Position numbers and translations under genes: made by a program
In this document: piece by piece, positions 37,801-46,639 of the stretch
Position numbering within the stretch: the stretch's first letter is position 1
Layout: every line of letters starts with the position of its first letter
Notes under the pieces: generated by a model
Seen by the model: the letters and a program-made list of their open reading frames with translations, nothing else
Database searches by the model: none
Told to the model about the DNA's origin: nothing
NCBI RefSeq assembly: GCF_026151205.1
Contig: NC_087082.1
Location: 11,417,997-11,481,996, forward strand
Origin: Bolinopsis microptera
Lineage: Eukaryota; Ctenophora; Tentaculata; Lobata; Bolinopsidae
Length of the DNA: 64,000 nucleotides
Direction: 5' to 3'

Positions 37801-39274
37801 TTAAATGAACGGAAATAATTATGAACGGACATTAAAATGAACATTGAACGCTCGAACGCATTCAAAACCATCAAAAACTAAAATTTTTTCATATTAAAAA
37901 AAATACAATATGCAAGAAAAGCAATCATTAAGCAGTTAAAATTTCAAAATATCTGTAGATCAGTGTCTATGATTATGAAAGTTGTGTAAAAACAACAGAT
38001 ACGAAATATGACCAGATTTGGTGAGCATATCACAGGTCATCTTCGTCAAATGGATTATCGTGCATTCAATATTCCATGCTTAAAGCATCTAATTAGTAAT
38101 CGTCTAATCAGTAATACCCGCTTTTTGAAAACAATTTTTTATTTGACCACCTCAGTCCTGCATTTCAGTGTAAACTTTTACAAGATGTGGAGGTAATAGT
38201 AACTCCGAAGAAGTTGGAGGACTTCGCCGCTGGCCCGCTTCGACGCGCCGTGCAAACTATCATTCTGACTTGTGACTAGATCGTTGCTCTGTTAATTCGC
38301 AGAGCAACGATCTGGAAGGGTTGACATCGTCAATCAACGAAGAAGTGAACGAGGAAGCCGAAAATCAAGAATGTGATGCTTAGAATATTTAAATTTTATA
38401 CTAACTCGCTTTTCATTCATCATTGATCCAATCACCAATGATATATTTTAGTCCGACTCCGATGATAGAAATTACAATTGACTGAAATTCAGAAATTAGT
38501 TGTCAAGAGTTCGCAGCTAGTGGAATAATTTTGGAAAAAATCTCAACGGACTTTAACTTGGACGGACCTTAAACCGATGGACTTTATTTGAACGGACATA
38601 AAGATGGACGCTAGGACCTCCAGCGTTCAATTAATGTCCGTTCAAATAAGGTCCGATAAGGTAGTCTCTTTACCTGCTTACCTGTTGTATAGAGTCAATG
38701 GTGACACCTGCTGCTAGAGAAACGATCACATTATCGGGCCCGATAGCGGGGGCTATCTCGTGAAGTACTTTGGGGAAAACAAGAGGCTTGACAGCCAGTA
38801 TGGTTATGTTGCTGTTTTTCACAGTCCACAAGTTATCCAGACACGTGTTCACACCAAGTATCTGAAACAATGATATTAATTGTCATGACTAACTCATTAT
38901 AGAAACAATAATTTGCAATTTGATCAAAATCTGGTTGGTTCCTATAAATTATATAAATGTAAATGTGTACAGGAAAATAATTCGAGGATTTTTAAAGGTA
39001 ATAGACTGTTTTGAAAATTAACCTTAACTTTTTGAAGGGATTCTTCAGTATTTGAACTTGCATAGATACGAGATGGAGTAACTGCACCTGAAAAAGTTAA
39101 AAGTTTTGATTTCAATCTCCCAATTCTAGTTTTTTAGCGCTGAATATGATATTCGGATAGTAAAAGTTTTATTAAAATAACCAATGTAATCATTAGGTTT
39201 TTACCTGAAGAAAGAAGTCCTTTCATTAACGCATGGGCAATCTTTCCCGCTCCTATGAACCCAATCTTTGTCAT
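22861..39274 (-). CDS. Pyrroline-5-carboxylate reductase, copy B
   Basis: Eight exons: 39274-39205, 39087-39023, 38861-38682, 30270-30186, 30039-29912, 23442-23350, 23251-23207, 23004-22861. Each has the same length as its counterpart in copy A, and together they give an intact 269-aa frame. Start MTKIGFIGAGKIAHALMKGL; conserved GLSGSGPAY is present; C-terminal signature SPGGVTIDAIYSMEKAGVRA; ends ELSRLNE. It makes the last step of proline synthesis. Introns are swollen: intron 3 (38681-30271, 8.4 kb) holds a TIR element and a near-complete LINE in the opposite orientation; intron 5 (29911-23443, 6.5 kb) holds a 5.75-kb nested palindromic element and a 436-bp MITE. After exon 3 there are two overlapping donors 8 bp apart (GTAAGC then GTAAAG); only the first keeps frame. 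The intact frame argues that it is still spliced and functional. Confidence 0.9.
23469..23904. mobile_element. 436-bp MITE with 8-bp target duplication
   Basis: Terminal inverted repeats CTAAGATGAGAAGTACG / CGTACTTCTCATCTTAG. Flanking direct repeat GTTAGGCA at 23461-23468 and 23905-23912. Inside are inverted copies of GAGTCGGACTTTTCAA. Located in intron 5 of reductase copy B. The 8-bp duplication suggests a hAT-type mobiliser. Confidence 0.85.
25964..26048 (+). repeat. Degenerate TTAGGG telomere-like repeats
   Basis: Interspersed GGGTTAGGGTTAG, GGTTATGG and TTAGGGTTGGG words inside the spacer of the palindromic element. A weaker set occurs at about 40010-40075. Interstitial, not a chromosome end. 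Confidence 0.6.
27129..27260 (+). mobile_element. End fragment of the GTGCACGATAAAA element family
   Basis: TAGGGGTGGACGATAAAATA, AACTTGCTCAGATTTTAAAA and AGACTGTGAGAATTTTCACA match the ends of the foldback element at 46217-52586 (left end 46219-46280; right end 52450-52586, inverted). It is a solitary end embedded in the spacer of the palindrome. Confidence 0.65.
30271..32560. other. Intron 3 of reductase copy B, left part
   Basis: AT-rich; no coding exon or complete element recognised. Short self-similar words around TCCCGGGATTC / GAATCCCG occur at 31500-31800 and suggest an old inverted-repeat element. A segment at 32567-32607 (CCGGGTCCCGGC, GGTTTTGGTGTATGTCCCCT) recurs inverted at 40257-40300. 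Confidence 0.35.
32853..34121 (+). CDS. LINE ORF1 (coiled coil, RRM-like, CCHC knuckles)
   Basis: 422 aa from ATG at 32853 (the frame is open slightly further upstream). N-terminal Lys/Glu-rich coiled coil (MEKMKLDMKKMEEQLEK), a charged middle, an RRM-like stretch (LSIRNIPSDITNKETLLEKL), then zinc knuckles: CYHCQEFGHMANSM lacks the final Cys (Met instead), CFFCAGSHKSKDC is complete, CSNCAKSSKH... follows. This is the Gag-like RNA-binding protein of I/Jockey/CR1-type non-LTR retrotransposons, which coats the element RNA. It overlaps ORF2 in the -1 frame near its end (slippery site at 34064-34070). It lies antisense in intron 3 of reductase copy B. Confidence 0.9.
   Translation: MEKMKLDMKKMEEQLEKINRNTLLFKGKKDDNDNKIKVTIQSAIFDDLTSANKKMEMFVVIQDLYTFSKNALQLTQTVLGTKQATTTTVQESPDFKEIIKTQLKEVLAEVLPTLLPDLLNTVVATLPKEKKAKEETMLAEKHTLTVEKKTTDSEDAEPITIDDEKEMKGSLKINPVKNFRVSGSTATFKFSTKDQLNKAETVFKSQDKYKVSKKSEPGKKLDPKLSIRNIPSDITNKETLLEKLLEKNEILKSSSGKDDAVKVVFFDEIEKSAVIRVTAAMRELIRQNRDYIHIDLREHHVTDRIHVIQCYHCQEFGHMANSMYRKAKDKDPTCFFCAGSHKSKDCNNKSENNVKKIKCSNCAKSSKHSEKNSAKTHKASDNLCPSYVRERTGIMNRTAGCENAKNWYIQKTKETKLRLGRV
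34058..37237 (+). CDS. LINE ORF2: endonuclease + reverse transcriptase
   Basis: Frame open from 34058 (after TGA 34055-34057), about 1059 codons. There is no ATG before the first endonuclease motif (RIGTFNVRSL at about 34120-34149), so the start is probably by -1 frameshift from ORF1. The apurinic-like endonuclease has FVQET, GDFNFH, LDLVVTN and KSDHFLVLF. Then comes a Lys-Asp repeat linker (35374-35590), then RT with NYRPVSNLSAFSKILE, LLDLSAAFDTIDH, FGVPQGSLLGP and QLYADDSQL (YADD catalytic core), and a C-terminal domain typical of CR1/L2/Rex elements. No stop or frameshift interrupts it, so it may be recently active. The 3' UTR ends in (TTTCA)n at 37565-37602. Confidence 0.93.
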   Translation, partial: ECKKLVHTEDKGDQTTPRKSLRIGTFNVRSLVNKTVGVLEHLREVDCDICFVQETFFRDGNTAKIKEIKDLGWNILSDPRKHRGGGGIAMLFRDVLQLKCNSKVMKYKSFQVMESLLQSQQDIVRLVNLYRPPYTKKARYTECAFLEEFEDYLKDLTVKPGFPIIAGDFNFHMEKPEEHYPKKLYQLLEEYDLYQHVPLEPTHDQGGTLDLVVTNRSFKEKLTSFEICPSRTKSDHFLVLFDADIKTKTKEDAKFMNYRNFNLNDTEQFKEDILISKLTNFPKDMSPNDAVVLYNTVLTQLMDKHCPYIKKKITKKPMPWLDLELRILRRKRRTAERAWRKDKVDYIDSTRSEYLRSDYVKLRDEFSRLEFVKRCAHHKTSLRSSSGDTKALYKKVNRLLGNDTQNLPNYKDPVKLSEDFKDFFAEKVATIRQASEKEGKDKDKDKDKDKDKDKDKDKDKDKDKDKDKDKDKDINKDKDKDKDKDKDKDKDKDKDKDKDKDKDKDKDKDKDPVLDKDCIFDNFSEITADELKDLVSKMSNKFCCLDPIPAFLLKNCVDELTPFILHVLNSSLKTGVFPSDMKKAVIKPTLKKENADVDILSNYRPVSNLSAFSKILERIVLNQLNVHLTNHSLYSEVQSGYRPNHSCETLLVRMCDDLNKEIEAGNVVIVVLLDLSAAFDTIDHTVLLEKLMKDYGITGSALQWIKSYLEKRHFCVKIDDTLSTFLELLFGVPQGSLLGPILFILYIKALQKIAAKYGLDIQLYADDSQLYISFKPNRVVQFIDVQDRTNKCLAEIKAWMVNNYMKLNETKTELLVLGKSHVLKKCELSVRLQFGSTEILPTECKGDSWKSLGVKFDETLNMERQINNVKRKCSWTMMNLRTIGRYLDEGIKLMLVKQLVISKLDYCNSLYMNLPKTRLNKLRSTLNGAVRFIYNIEERTTDLVPFYKKAHILPIDQRIFFKVCLLTHKSVHGTAPDYLKALLDVDVVDIELSNTMTRSKRPDDHLMLKIPKNKRSKVDDRRFSSHAPVAWNSLPLMLRSITDTNCFKRMLKNHLYNQF
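34064..34070 (+). promoter_or_regulatory. Candidate -1 ribosomal frameshift site
   Basis: A_AAA_AAC in register with ORF1 codons (GCA AAA AAC at 34062-34070). The -1 frame is open from 34058 and leads directly into ORF2. ORF1 stops at 34119-34121. Heptamer and register are seen; the stimulatory structure downstream was not demonstrated. Confidence 0.55.
35374..35590 (+). repeat. Hexamer array (GACAAA)n coding for (Lys-Asp)n
   Basis: About 36 hexamers, with one GATAAA and one GATATAAACAAA variant, in frame inside ORF2 between endonuclease and RT. The complementary strand reads as Leu-Ser repeats, which is an artefact. Confidence 0.95.
37565..37602 (+). repeat. LINE 3' tail (TTTCA)n
   Basis: Seven to eight CATTT/TTTCA pentamers directly after the LINE 3' UTR. 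Short tandem-repeat tails rather than poly(A) are typical of the CR1/L2 group. Confidence 0.75.
37776..38659. mobile_element. 884-bp TIR element beside exon 3 of copy B
   Basis: Ends TTATCGGACCTTATTTGA and its complement (TCAAATAAGGTCCGATAA), with further internal words CGGACATTAA on both sides. No clear target duplication seen. The right end lies 22 bp from the 5' splice site of intron 3 (exon end 38682). No ORF of substance. A hairpin AGATCGTTGCTCTG / CAGAGCAACGATCT sits at about 38277-38313; this part also resembles 21460-21610. Confidence 0.7.
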
Positions 39275-39727
39275 GATAATTCTATCACAAGTTACCCCTG
39301 ACGTGAAAATTTTAGAAACTAAAGCTTTTATCATCGAAAAGATAAACACCCTTGATAAATATACACTCTGCAGCCTTCTACGATGTTCACAAATCTCAAC
39401 TAAAGATATTTGACAAACAAAAAAAGTTGGTAAACAGTGGCAAATAAAAAAGTTTATTTAATCGTAATTACTCTTAACTGTTAAACAAAACGTTACTTCA
39501 ATATTTGTAGTTTCAATATTAATGCCTGCAGTCGTTAAGTTTACAGAAAAAAATGTATATACTTATACTCTTAATCTAAAGCTCCCTCATAAGAATTGGA
39601 ATTTTACCAATACTTAATACCGCATATCTGCTCATTATTGAACAGGACGTCGTCAGATAACATTTAGGGGCACGTCTTACAGCCGTCAAAAGGCAGTAGA
39701 ACTTCAACAGCAATTTGGTTACAAAAT

Positions 39728-40378
39728 AAAACATGGAGTTAAAACCTGCACAAGGATCAGTTAAAACCTGTACAGAGAGTTAAAATCTAACCTCCCTAAT
39801 CTAACTCAAACACGAGCGTGCTAAATCACTTCTAGATTTTTCTAAAACTAAAAGGGCTCCCACCAGTTGAGCAGTTGAAACCAACCTTGAATCGATGTAT
39901 TTTTGAACGCTGATTTTAAATCATAAATGACATAGGGTTAAATGCTCCCTTGGTGAAAAACTGTTTCGATCACTTGACATGACCATGTAAGGAATTTGGT
40001 CTAATTTCTTGGTAGGGTTAGGGTTCTAGCATATGCTTCAGTTCGGATTGGGTAATGGGTTAGGGTTAGATTTGAGGTCAGTCCCTCAGAGCTATCTAGA
40101 GAACGTGTTTAAGTAATTAACGAGTCACGTGATAGTCGAGTGTAGAGATATTCATCCGACATCCGACCCATACAGTAAGTTAAAACCTAACAGTAAGTTA
40201 AAACCTAACAGTAAGTTAAAACCTAACAGTAAGTTAAAACCTAACAGTAAGTTAAGGGGACATACACCAAAACCTTTTCTGCCGGGACCCGGCAAGAAAG
40301 TGTAGATAAAAACATAACAGGGAGTTAAAACCTAACAGGGAGTTAAAATCTAACGATGGCAGGGAGTTAAAACCTAAC
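39728..40378 (+). repeat. AGTTAAAACCTAACA tandem/dispersed repeats
   Basis: An 18-bp unit CAGTAAGTTAAAACCTAA is repeated four to five times at 40172-40255, with related AGGGAGTTAAAACCTAAC units at 40316-40378 and degenerate ones from 39728. In between lies a segment shared (inverted) with 32567-32607. Confidence 0.8.
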
Positions 40379-40485
40379 ATTGCCGTCACACGAACTCCAA
40401 CAAGAAGGAGTATATTGTATATTGTGAAACTCAATTCCCAAATGAAGATGACCGGTAGTATAAGGTTATCTTTGACGGTTTCTAC

Positions 40486-40621
40486 GATAACCCCCAAATA
40501 TCTCATTTCGACACTCGGCGACAACGAGCTTGAACTTTTCATATCTGGTCTCCCAACCATCGATATCATGAATCTGAAAGCGAGCACCGAGTATCACAAA
40601 TTCATCGATTTTCAATCATAA
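40486..40621 (+). pseudogene. HECT ubiquitin-ligase fragment (HUWE1-like)
   Basis: The plus frame reads ITPKYLISTLGDNELELF, ISGLPTIDIMNLKASTEYHK, then FIDFQS-stop. This matches the stretch of HUWE1-type HECT domains around ISGLPxIDxxDLKxNTEYHxY. Only about 40 residues are recognisable; upstream and downstream residues do not continue the domain and a stop follows at once. No splice sites frame it convincingly. It is most likely a captured or decayed gene fragment in a repeat-rich stretch. Confidence 0.65.
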
Positions 40622-42224
40622 ACAGGGACATACATTTTTGGACAGAGAACAAGGCAAGAATAATCTTTTCGGATAATCATCAGAATATAAATAGAAGGAA
40701 CAATTTTTGAGGATTTTTGAATGACCGTTTCCTTGAACGACATTTCACAGTTTTGACTGAATTTTTGACCAGTGACCAATCAGTGAGGTCAGTTTGAGTG
40801 ACACAAGTCACCATCGGGGCACTGGAAGCTGAATATCCGGAGAAAACTGAGATAAAATGACAATTTTGAAAATATCCTACCGGTAGGACATTTTTACTTA
40901 TAGATTTTAGCTTTTCACCGACCCAAATTTCACTGTTTTGACTGCATTTTCATTGAATGACCAATTAATGAGTTTACTGTGGTTGGAAAAGACAGAATTG
41001 TCGCTTCTTATGTGCTCATAGTTATAGTTGTTAATCAGCAATAAAATAAACACTTTTTTGTTGAAAATATGAATGAAATGAATGATAATTATATCTTCAT
41101 AATTTTTAACAACTAGTTCATATGCCACACAAATGAAATCAAACATAAGTAGTAAGTACTGCCTGTTTCTTTAAAGTTTATCGTTACCAACAAAAGTTTC
41201 CAGAAGATAGTGACCGAAAATAGGTATTTATAATATCTTCATTATTGTCGCTATACTTAATGTTCATATACCACATAATTGTAATTGTACTAATTGTTTC
41301 TAGTTCTGGTTTGAGTTTCTAATCCAGGTTTGAGTTTCTAGTTCTGGTTTGAGTACCTCCGTCAAGTCCATCTGCCACAAACCCGACATTAACCCCTATA
41401 TCTGAAAATGAGATTATCACACTTTCGAGCCAAATTTGGCAGAAAAGCAGAATTGATATCACATGCCCCGATGGGGAGCACTGCTAGCAGTTGCTCTCAT
41501 AGAGGGCATGAGATATCAATCAGTTGATCAGAGAGTCCCATGGAAACGAGAACCCCAATCTGATACAATGGGGCTTAAGCCTTAAGGTAAAGGTTACGGA
41601 AAAGGAAATCAAATTTTACAAGTAGACTTGAAAGTTGCACCAAGTTTTGGTACTTGTCAAATGTCAGCGATACAATCAATCAAGCTAATTAATTTCCTTA
41701 ATCGCTTACTTGAAATTAAAGAGGAAGTGTCAGAACAAAGTATAGCGACCTTCGCAAAAAATAGTAAACGATATTTGAACAATTCGAAGGAAGAAAAAAC
41801 ACAAAACAAGATTGGTGTCAAGTATTTACATACGAAAGAAAATTATTGTCAAGAATTGTTTTGTAGGTGAGCTTAAATAATTTGCACGCAGTAATCGATA
41901 CGCGTATTGGACATTGGTGGTGTCGGGCAGGATAAGGACTGCAGCCACTCGAGTTTTAATTAGGAATAGGATACACAAATACAAACACAAACTTGGGTGC
42001 GGGACAACAAAATGCAATTATAATATCGATTACTTAATCGGGTTAATATGGGATCAGACGAAGTTTTTCATTTTAGGGCAGAACTTGAAAAGATTTGTAA
42101 TGGACTGAGGGACAAAACAATATTTTACAGTATGTGATTGATGTAATTAATCGAAACTTATTACAATTACACAAATTTTATTTAGCCTGTGTTTTGGGAT
42201 TCCACCCCAGCAACTTATACAATA
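40622..42224. other. Intergenic, no gene recognised
   Basis: An 80-codon plus-strand frame at about 41628-41870 (RLLEIKEEVSEQSIATFAKN) looks protein-like but could not be assigned. GTTCTGGTTTGAGTTTCTA repeats occur at 41300-41360. Confidence 0.35.
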
Positions 42225-43494
42225 CCTTAAGAACGACAAATTTAGTCTACCATAAATTTAGTCGAACTTTTAACTAACATTTTTGTAAACCAAATTTCAT
42301 GAGACTAAATTTTTCGGCGACTAATTTCAAAGGAGACCAAAATTTCAGTAGAGCAAATATGACATGAATATTATTAAGCTAACATTGTTTATAATTAATA
42401 TATGACATCACCGTTCCTACTGCACAAAACCATACCAAATTCCTATTGCATTTTGATTTAAAGGGTTAGAGCTCCTCTTGGACATTGTCATTACATTTTT
42501 AATCGATCCATCCCAATGCATGCTCTGTTGAAACGGCTGAAGGATCATATCGATGGTAAAAATGGTAAAGTCGAAAAAGGGTGAAAAAGAAACTGAACAG
42601 TGTACTGAAGAACTTAGTGATACAGAGTCACAAACTCTGGATCTGATGTTATTGAAATTCTTGATTAATGCATTGCAGCTTAATCTGTAATGCTCAGACG
42701 GGGTACCTTACTCGGGATTATTATGACCGGGATAAAGTGGCGGGTTTAGGGTAATTTCGCCATATTTTTCCCGAACCACATTTTCACCGGTCGTTAATAA
42801 ACCCGCCGACTCAGCTTTTAGGTTTCCCAAGGGGTATGGGTGCTCATATTTTAATCGTTGTCTTATATTCACTAAAGAAGACTATTGGGACACTTGTTGT
42901 AGGTTTTTCGACTTCATTTGGCTAAAATTGCAAAAAATTCACCTTTTTGCCCAATTCTTGTCATATATCCTTATTGTCAAAGTTGATTTAAATAGGCCAA
43001 TTTTTAATTTTTTAGGTATTGACTATCTCTACATAATGAAATAGGACTCAAAGTAAAAGTAACAGTTAAATTAAAACTTGAATTAATTAAAACTGTCAAT
43101 AACATGAATCAGTTTCATCAGTCATTTATTCATAATTCTAAACAATGTGAACGATGCATTCTTTCGAAGAAAATTATTTTCCATCTAGTTTGATTAACCA
43201 CGAGTCATTATTTCTGTCTACTTTCAACAATTATTGATAATTCGACTTGTTTCACAAGTGTTAGCAATGCGAAAATTTCTAAACTTGCTTATCTCTAATA
43301 AGGAAATTTACATCTGAGACAAAATTTTTGAATCTAAAATTGAAAGGTTGGACACCGGTAAAATGGCGACCGGGAAAATGTGGTGGGTTTTGAGCAATTT
43401 CGCCATATTTTTCCCGAACCATATTTTAACCGGTCGTTAATAAACCCGTCGTAATAATCCCGAGTAAGGTATACTAAATTTGTCGTTCTGAAGG
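42225..43494. mobile_element. TIR element (TA target) with nested second element
   Basis: Ends CCTTAAGAACGACAAATTTA / TAAATTTGTCGTTCTGAAGG, flanked by TA (42223-42224, 43495-43496). Interior words such as GTAAACCAAATTTCATGAGA recur at about 44490-44608, so the family is repeated. A 764-bp element (42706-43469) is inserted close to its right end. Confidence 0.7.
42706..43469. mobile_element. 764-bp TIR element, short form of the 24080 family
   Basis: Ends CCTTACTCGGG / CCCGAGTAAGG with TA duplication (42704-42705, 43470-43471). Terminal repeats of about 100 bp. It matches the outer parts of 24080-29830 and preserves the empty site where the 4.6-kb palindrome inserted there. No ORF: a MITE, Tc1/mariner-like by target choice. 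Confidence 0.88.
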
Positions 43495-43496
43495 TA

Positions 43497-44480
43497 AATG
43501 GAATGGAAAATGATCTCGAAAAGTCGAAAAATGTGACTAAAACTGTTGTAGACTAAAAATTTGCGAAATTTGTGACTTAAATTATGGTAACCTAATTTAT
43601 TGTGAACCAAATTTATTGGCCCTAAGGTAGCTAGTGCCTATTCACTAGTACAAGCTAAGCATAAAGACAATGTGCCGTTCTCCATGCGGTTCGGCTTTGT
43701 ATTAGAGATTCCTTAAGGTAAGCTGATCGAGAATAGACGACTTCAATTAGTCTCCGTCGTACTCCGTTTTATCGAATCGCATCTACCTGGATATAAATTA
43801 TAATAGCTTATATAAGTTAAAATGTTAGTTATACGTACATTTTACCAAAACTCATAATTGGGTAGAGTAGACTGGACCGCTTTTCCTATTCCATATTCAT
43901 TCACGGCTTACGAATTGTAATAAGTTTCGATTAATTACATCAATCACATGCTGTACAAATCTCTTTGGGTTGCTTTTATATCAGGTCGATACCTAGTATT
44001 TCGGGATAAGGGCGGTATAGTTAGTGTCAAATTAGCTGATGTTTATTGAATCTTTATTACCGAGTACAGCTGCCTTCGAACAGTTCTTCTTAATTTATCA
44101 CAATTGTAAATGAATGGGAAAAGCGAGCGACCGATTTCATTCTCGGTATCATTTTGCATTTGCAGACAGTCATTCAAATTAATATCATTTCCTTTTGTTT
44201 GGGAGCCGGAAAGAGAGACACTGGCAGCAGTCCACTCTACCCAATTATGGGTTTTGGTCAAATATCATCTCTTTTTGATAATTTATGTCAAGGTACTTTA
44301 CTAAGTCGAAATATAAAGTGATAACTTCATTAATAAGGAGGTAATTTCAACGATTTCGAAATTTTACCTTTGAAAACATTTCCTTGTGTTAAGATAAGCA
44401 TATCTGTCGATCACTGACTGAATATGCCACTTTATACTCATTCAAGTTGGCATTAAATTCATATATACCTTAAAAACAAC
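43497..44480. other. Intergenic, no gene recognised
   Basis: Opposed short frames near 44043-44304 overlap each other and have no supporting motif. Fragments of the ACCAAATTTATTG repeat are at 43500-43620. Confidence 0.35.
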
Positions 44481-44700
44481 AAATAATTTGTCTATCATAA
44501 ATTTAGTCAAAATGTTGACTAAAATTTTTGTAAACCAAATTTATTGAGACTACATTTTTCGGCGCGGCGATTAATTTAGAAGCAAACCAAAATTTCAGTA
44601 GAGCATATATGGATTTACGTACTCTAGTTCGACACGCACTATAGTTCGAAAATTTAAGTCCGCCTGCAGATATCATCCCTATCGAACTTCGGTACGTGTC

Positions 44701-45627
44701 TTGACCATTGTTAATGGTCTGGCCCGGCTGTAGGACTATTGAGCGGAGGACTGTTGAGCGTAGGACTGTAGGTCGGTGAAGGTCGGAAGTAGGACTGTAG
44801 AGCGGTGTCAAATCGCCAGGGTAGGACTCTAGAGCGGCCGCCCTTATAGATCTCACAACATGAGGACTTTAGAGCGGTACGATCCTAAAATGAGGACTGT
44901 AGAGCGGTGGACTGTTGAGCGGTTGACTGTAGGCCGGTGAAGGTCGGAAGTAGGACTGTAGAGCGGCCCTCCCTTATAGATCCCATAACATGAGGACTAT
45001 TTATAATGAAAATGTTCATTAACTCCATGACTCTTTAATAGAGTTATCATCCTAGAATGTCATGACCATAATCAATCACGAGTTTCAATGTATAACTTAG
45101 CTTCGTTGAGTGTTTAATCTTCAAATTTTCAACCGCTATAGAGTCCTCATGTTATAGGAGGGTACCGCTCTAGAGTCCTCATGTTATGGCATCTATAAGA
45201 GTATACGGGAGGGCCGCTCTACAGTCCTACTTCCGACCTTCACCGGCCTACAGTTAACCGCTCAACAGTCCACCGCTCTACAGTCCTCATTTTAGGATCG
45301 TACCGCTCTAAAGTCCTCATGTTGTGAGATCTATAAGGGCGGCCGCTCTAGAGTCCTACCCTGGCGATTTGACACCGCTCTACAGTCCTACTTCCGACCT
45401 TTACCGACCTACAGTCCTACGCTCAACAGTCCACCGCTCAATAGTCCTGCTCCCGTCTGGCCCGGCGCGCGCTACTTGAACTTCGTAGCACTTGCCGTCG
45501 GGCCAGTGCCTGACGGCAAGTAGAAGAAAGCGGCAAGTAGAAGAAAGCGGCAAGTAGAAGAAAGCGGCAAGTAGAAGAAAGCGGCGCGCGCTACTTCGAA
45601 GAAATTTAGACGAGTAACATCCGTCAA
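44701..45627. mobile_element. GCGCGC-family MITE, interrupted by a foldback
   Basis: Begins TTGACCATTGTTA, ends ACATCCGTCAA, flanked by the 8-bp direct repeat TACGTGTC (44693-44700, 45628-45635). A 726-bp foldback (44729-45454) is inserted at the CCCGGC core. The right part contains four tandem copies of a 17-bp AAGTAGAAGAAAGCGGC unit (about 45520-45590). Confidence 0.85.
44729..45454. mobile_element. Foldback element of GTAGGACTGTAGAGCGG units
   Basis: Left arm (about 44729-45000) and right arm (about 45145-45454) are inverted copies built of repeated TAGGACTGTAGAGCGG / CCGCTCTACAGTCCTA words, around a loop of about 140 bp. It is flanked by the 12-bp direct repeat GTCTGGCCCGGC (44717-44728, 45455-45466), i.e. 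a clean target duplication inside a GCGCGC MITE. No ORF. Confidence 0.85.
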
Positions 45628-45899
45628 TACGTGTCGAACTTGACATACGTTGCATGCCACATACGTAACATGTATCAATGTCGAACTTCAACTATACTAC
45701 TACTAGAGTATAACAGGTAGCGTACTCTAGTTCAACAAATAATTTCTGCTAATTGTAATCCAACGGTTATTACCGGGTCCTCATCAATACTGATAGATAT
45801 GATGCTTAAAGCATGGAATATTTTACTAGGCCGCGCTCGCCGCTCAGCATGTCATTCCGCCTAATCTCTATGTTTATGAACATGATAGCCTGAGGTCCC

Positions 45900-46216
45900 C
45901 ACTCACCCCATGTAATAGGTAGTGCACCATCGACAGTGAGCCGCGCGTGCCGACTGTAGGATGGTTTTTTAGCGCTAATTTCGGCCAGCACAATTTTCTT
46001 CAATTAAATAGATATTGAGTATCCTTCCCGACCTCCGATTGCAACAAAAATTTGTAAGCTTACTTATAGACTTACAAGGAAAGTGTCCGAAAAATTTAAA
46101 GCATATCCAACCATCAGACATTATGTAACAGCTAAAAGCAGCGTATTTTGCCCCATTTTGATCACTATATCAACTCCGATATCCACCAAATTTTTCGGAC
46201 AGTTGTGAAAGCCCTA
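45900..46216. repeat. Segment repeated inverted at about 51975-52290
   Basis: Sequence around CGACAGTGAGCCGCGCGTGC, GGTCGGGAAGG-type words and TTTTTCGGACAGTTGT recurs in inverse order on the right side. With the flanking 46217-52586 element it makes a complex nested palindrome. Confidence 0.7.
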
Positions 46217-46639
46217 TTGGTAGGGGGTGCACGATAAAAATAAACTTGCTCGGATTTTAAAAATTTTTGTACCACTGTGGCAACTTGGTCGTTTAGCTCC
46301 GGACAGTCTATGCAACGTCTATGCAACAACAAAAGAAGCGTCTATGCAACGTCTATGCAACGTCCCTGCACAGTACCATATGAACACCGGCTACTAGCCG
46401 GCTAGTAGCCACTTTTGTAATAACAGCTCCTCAACTTCACATTACCAACCGGCTACTAACCGGCACTTGAAAAGTGGTCACTAGCCGGCTACTAACCGGC
46501 TACTAGCCGGCTAGTGACCACAAAGTGGCTACTAACCGGCTACTAAGCGGTCACTAGCCGGCTATTAGCCGAGCTCTAAAGCAGACCTACTAGTAGCCGG
46601 TTCCAAACCGGCTACTAGCCGGCACTTAGAAAGCGGTCA

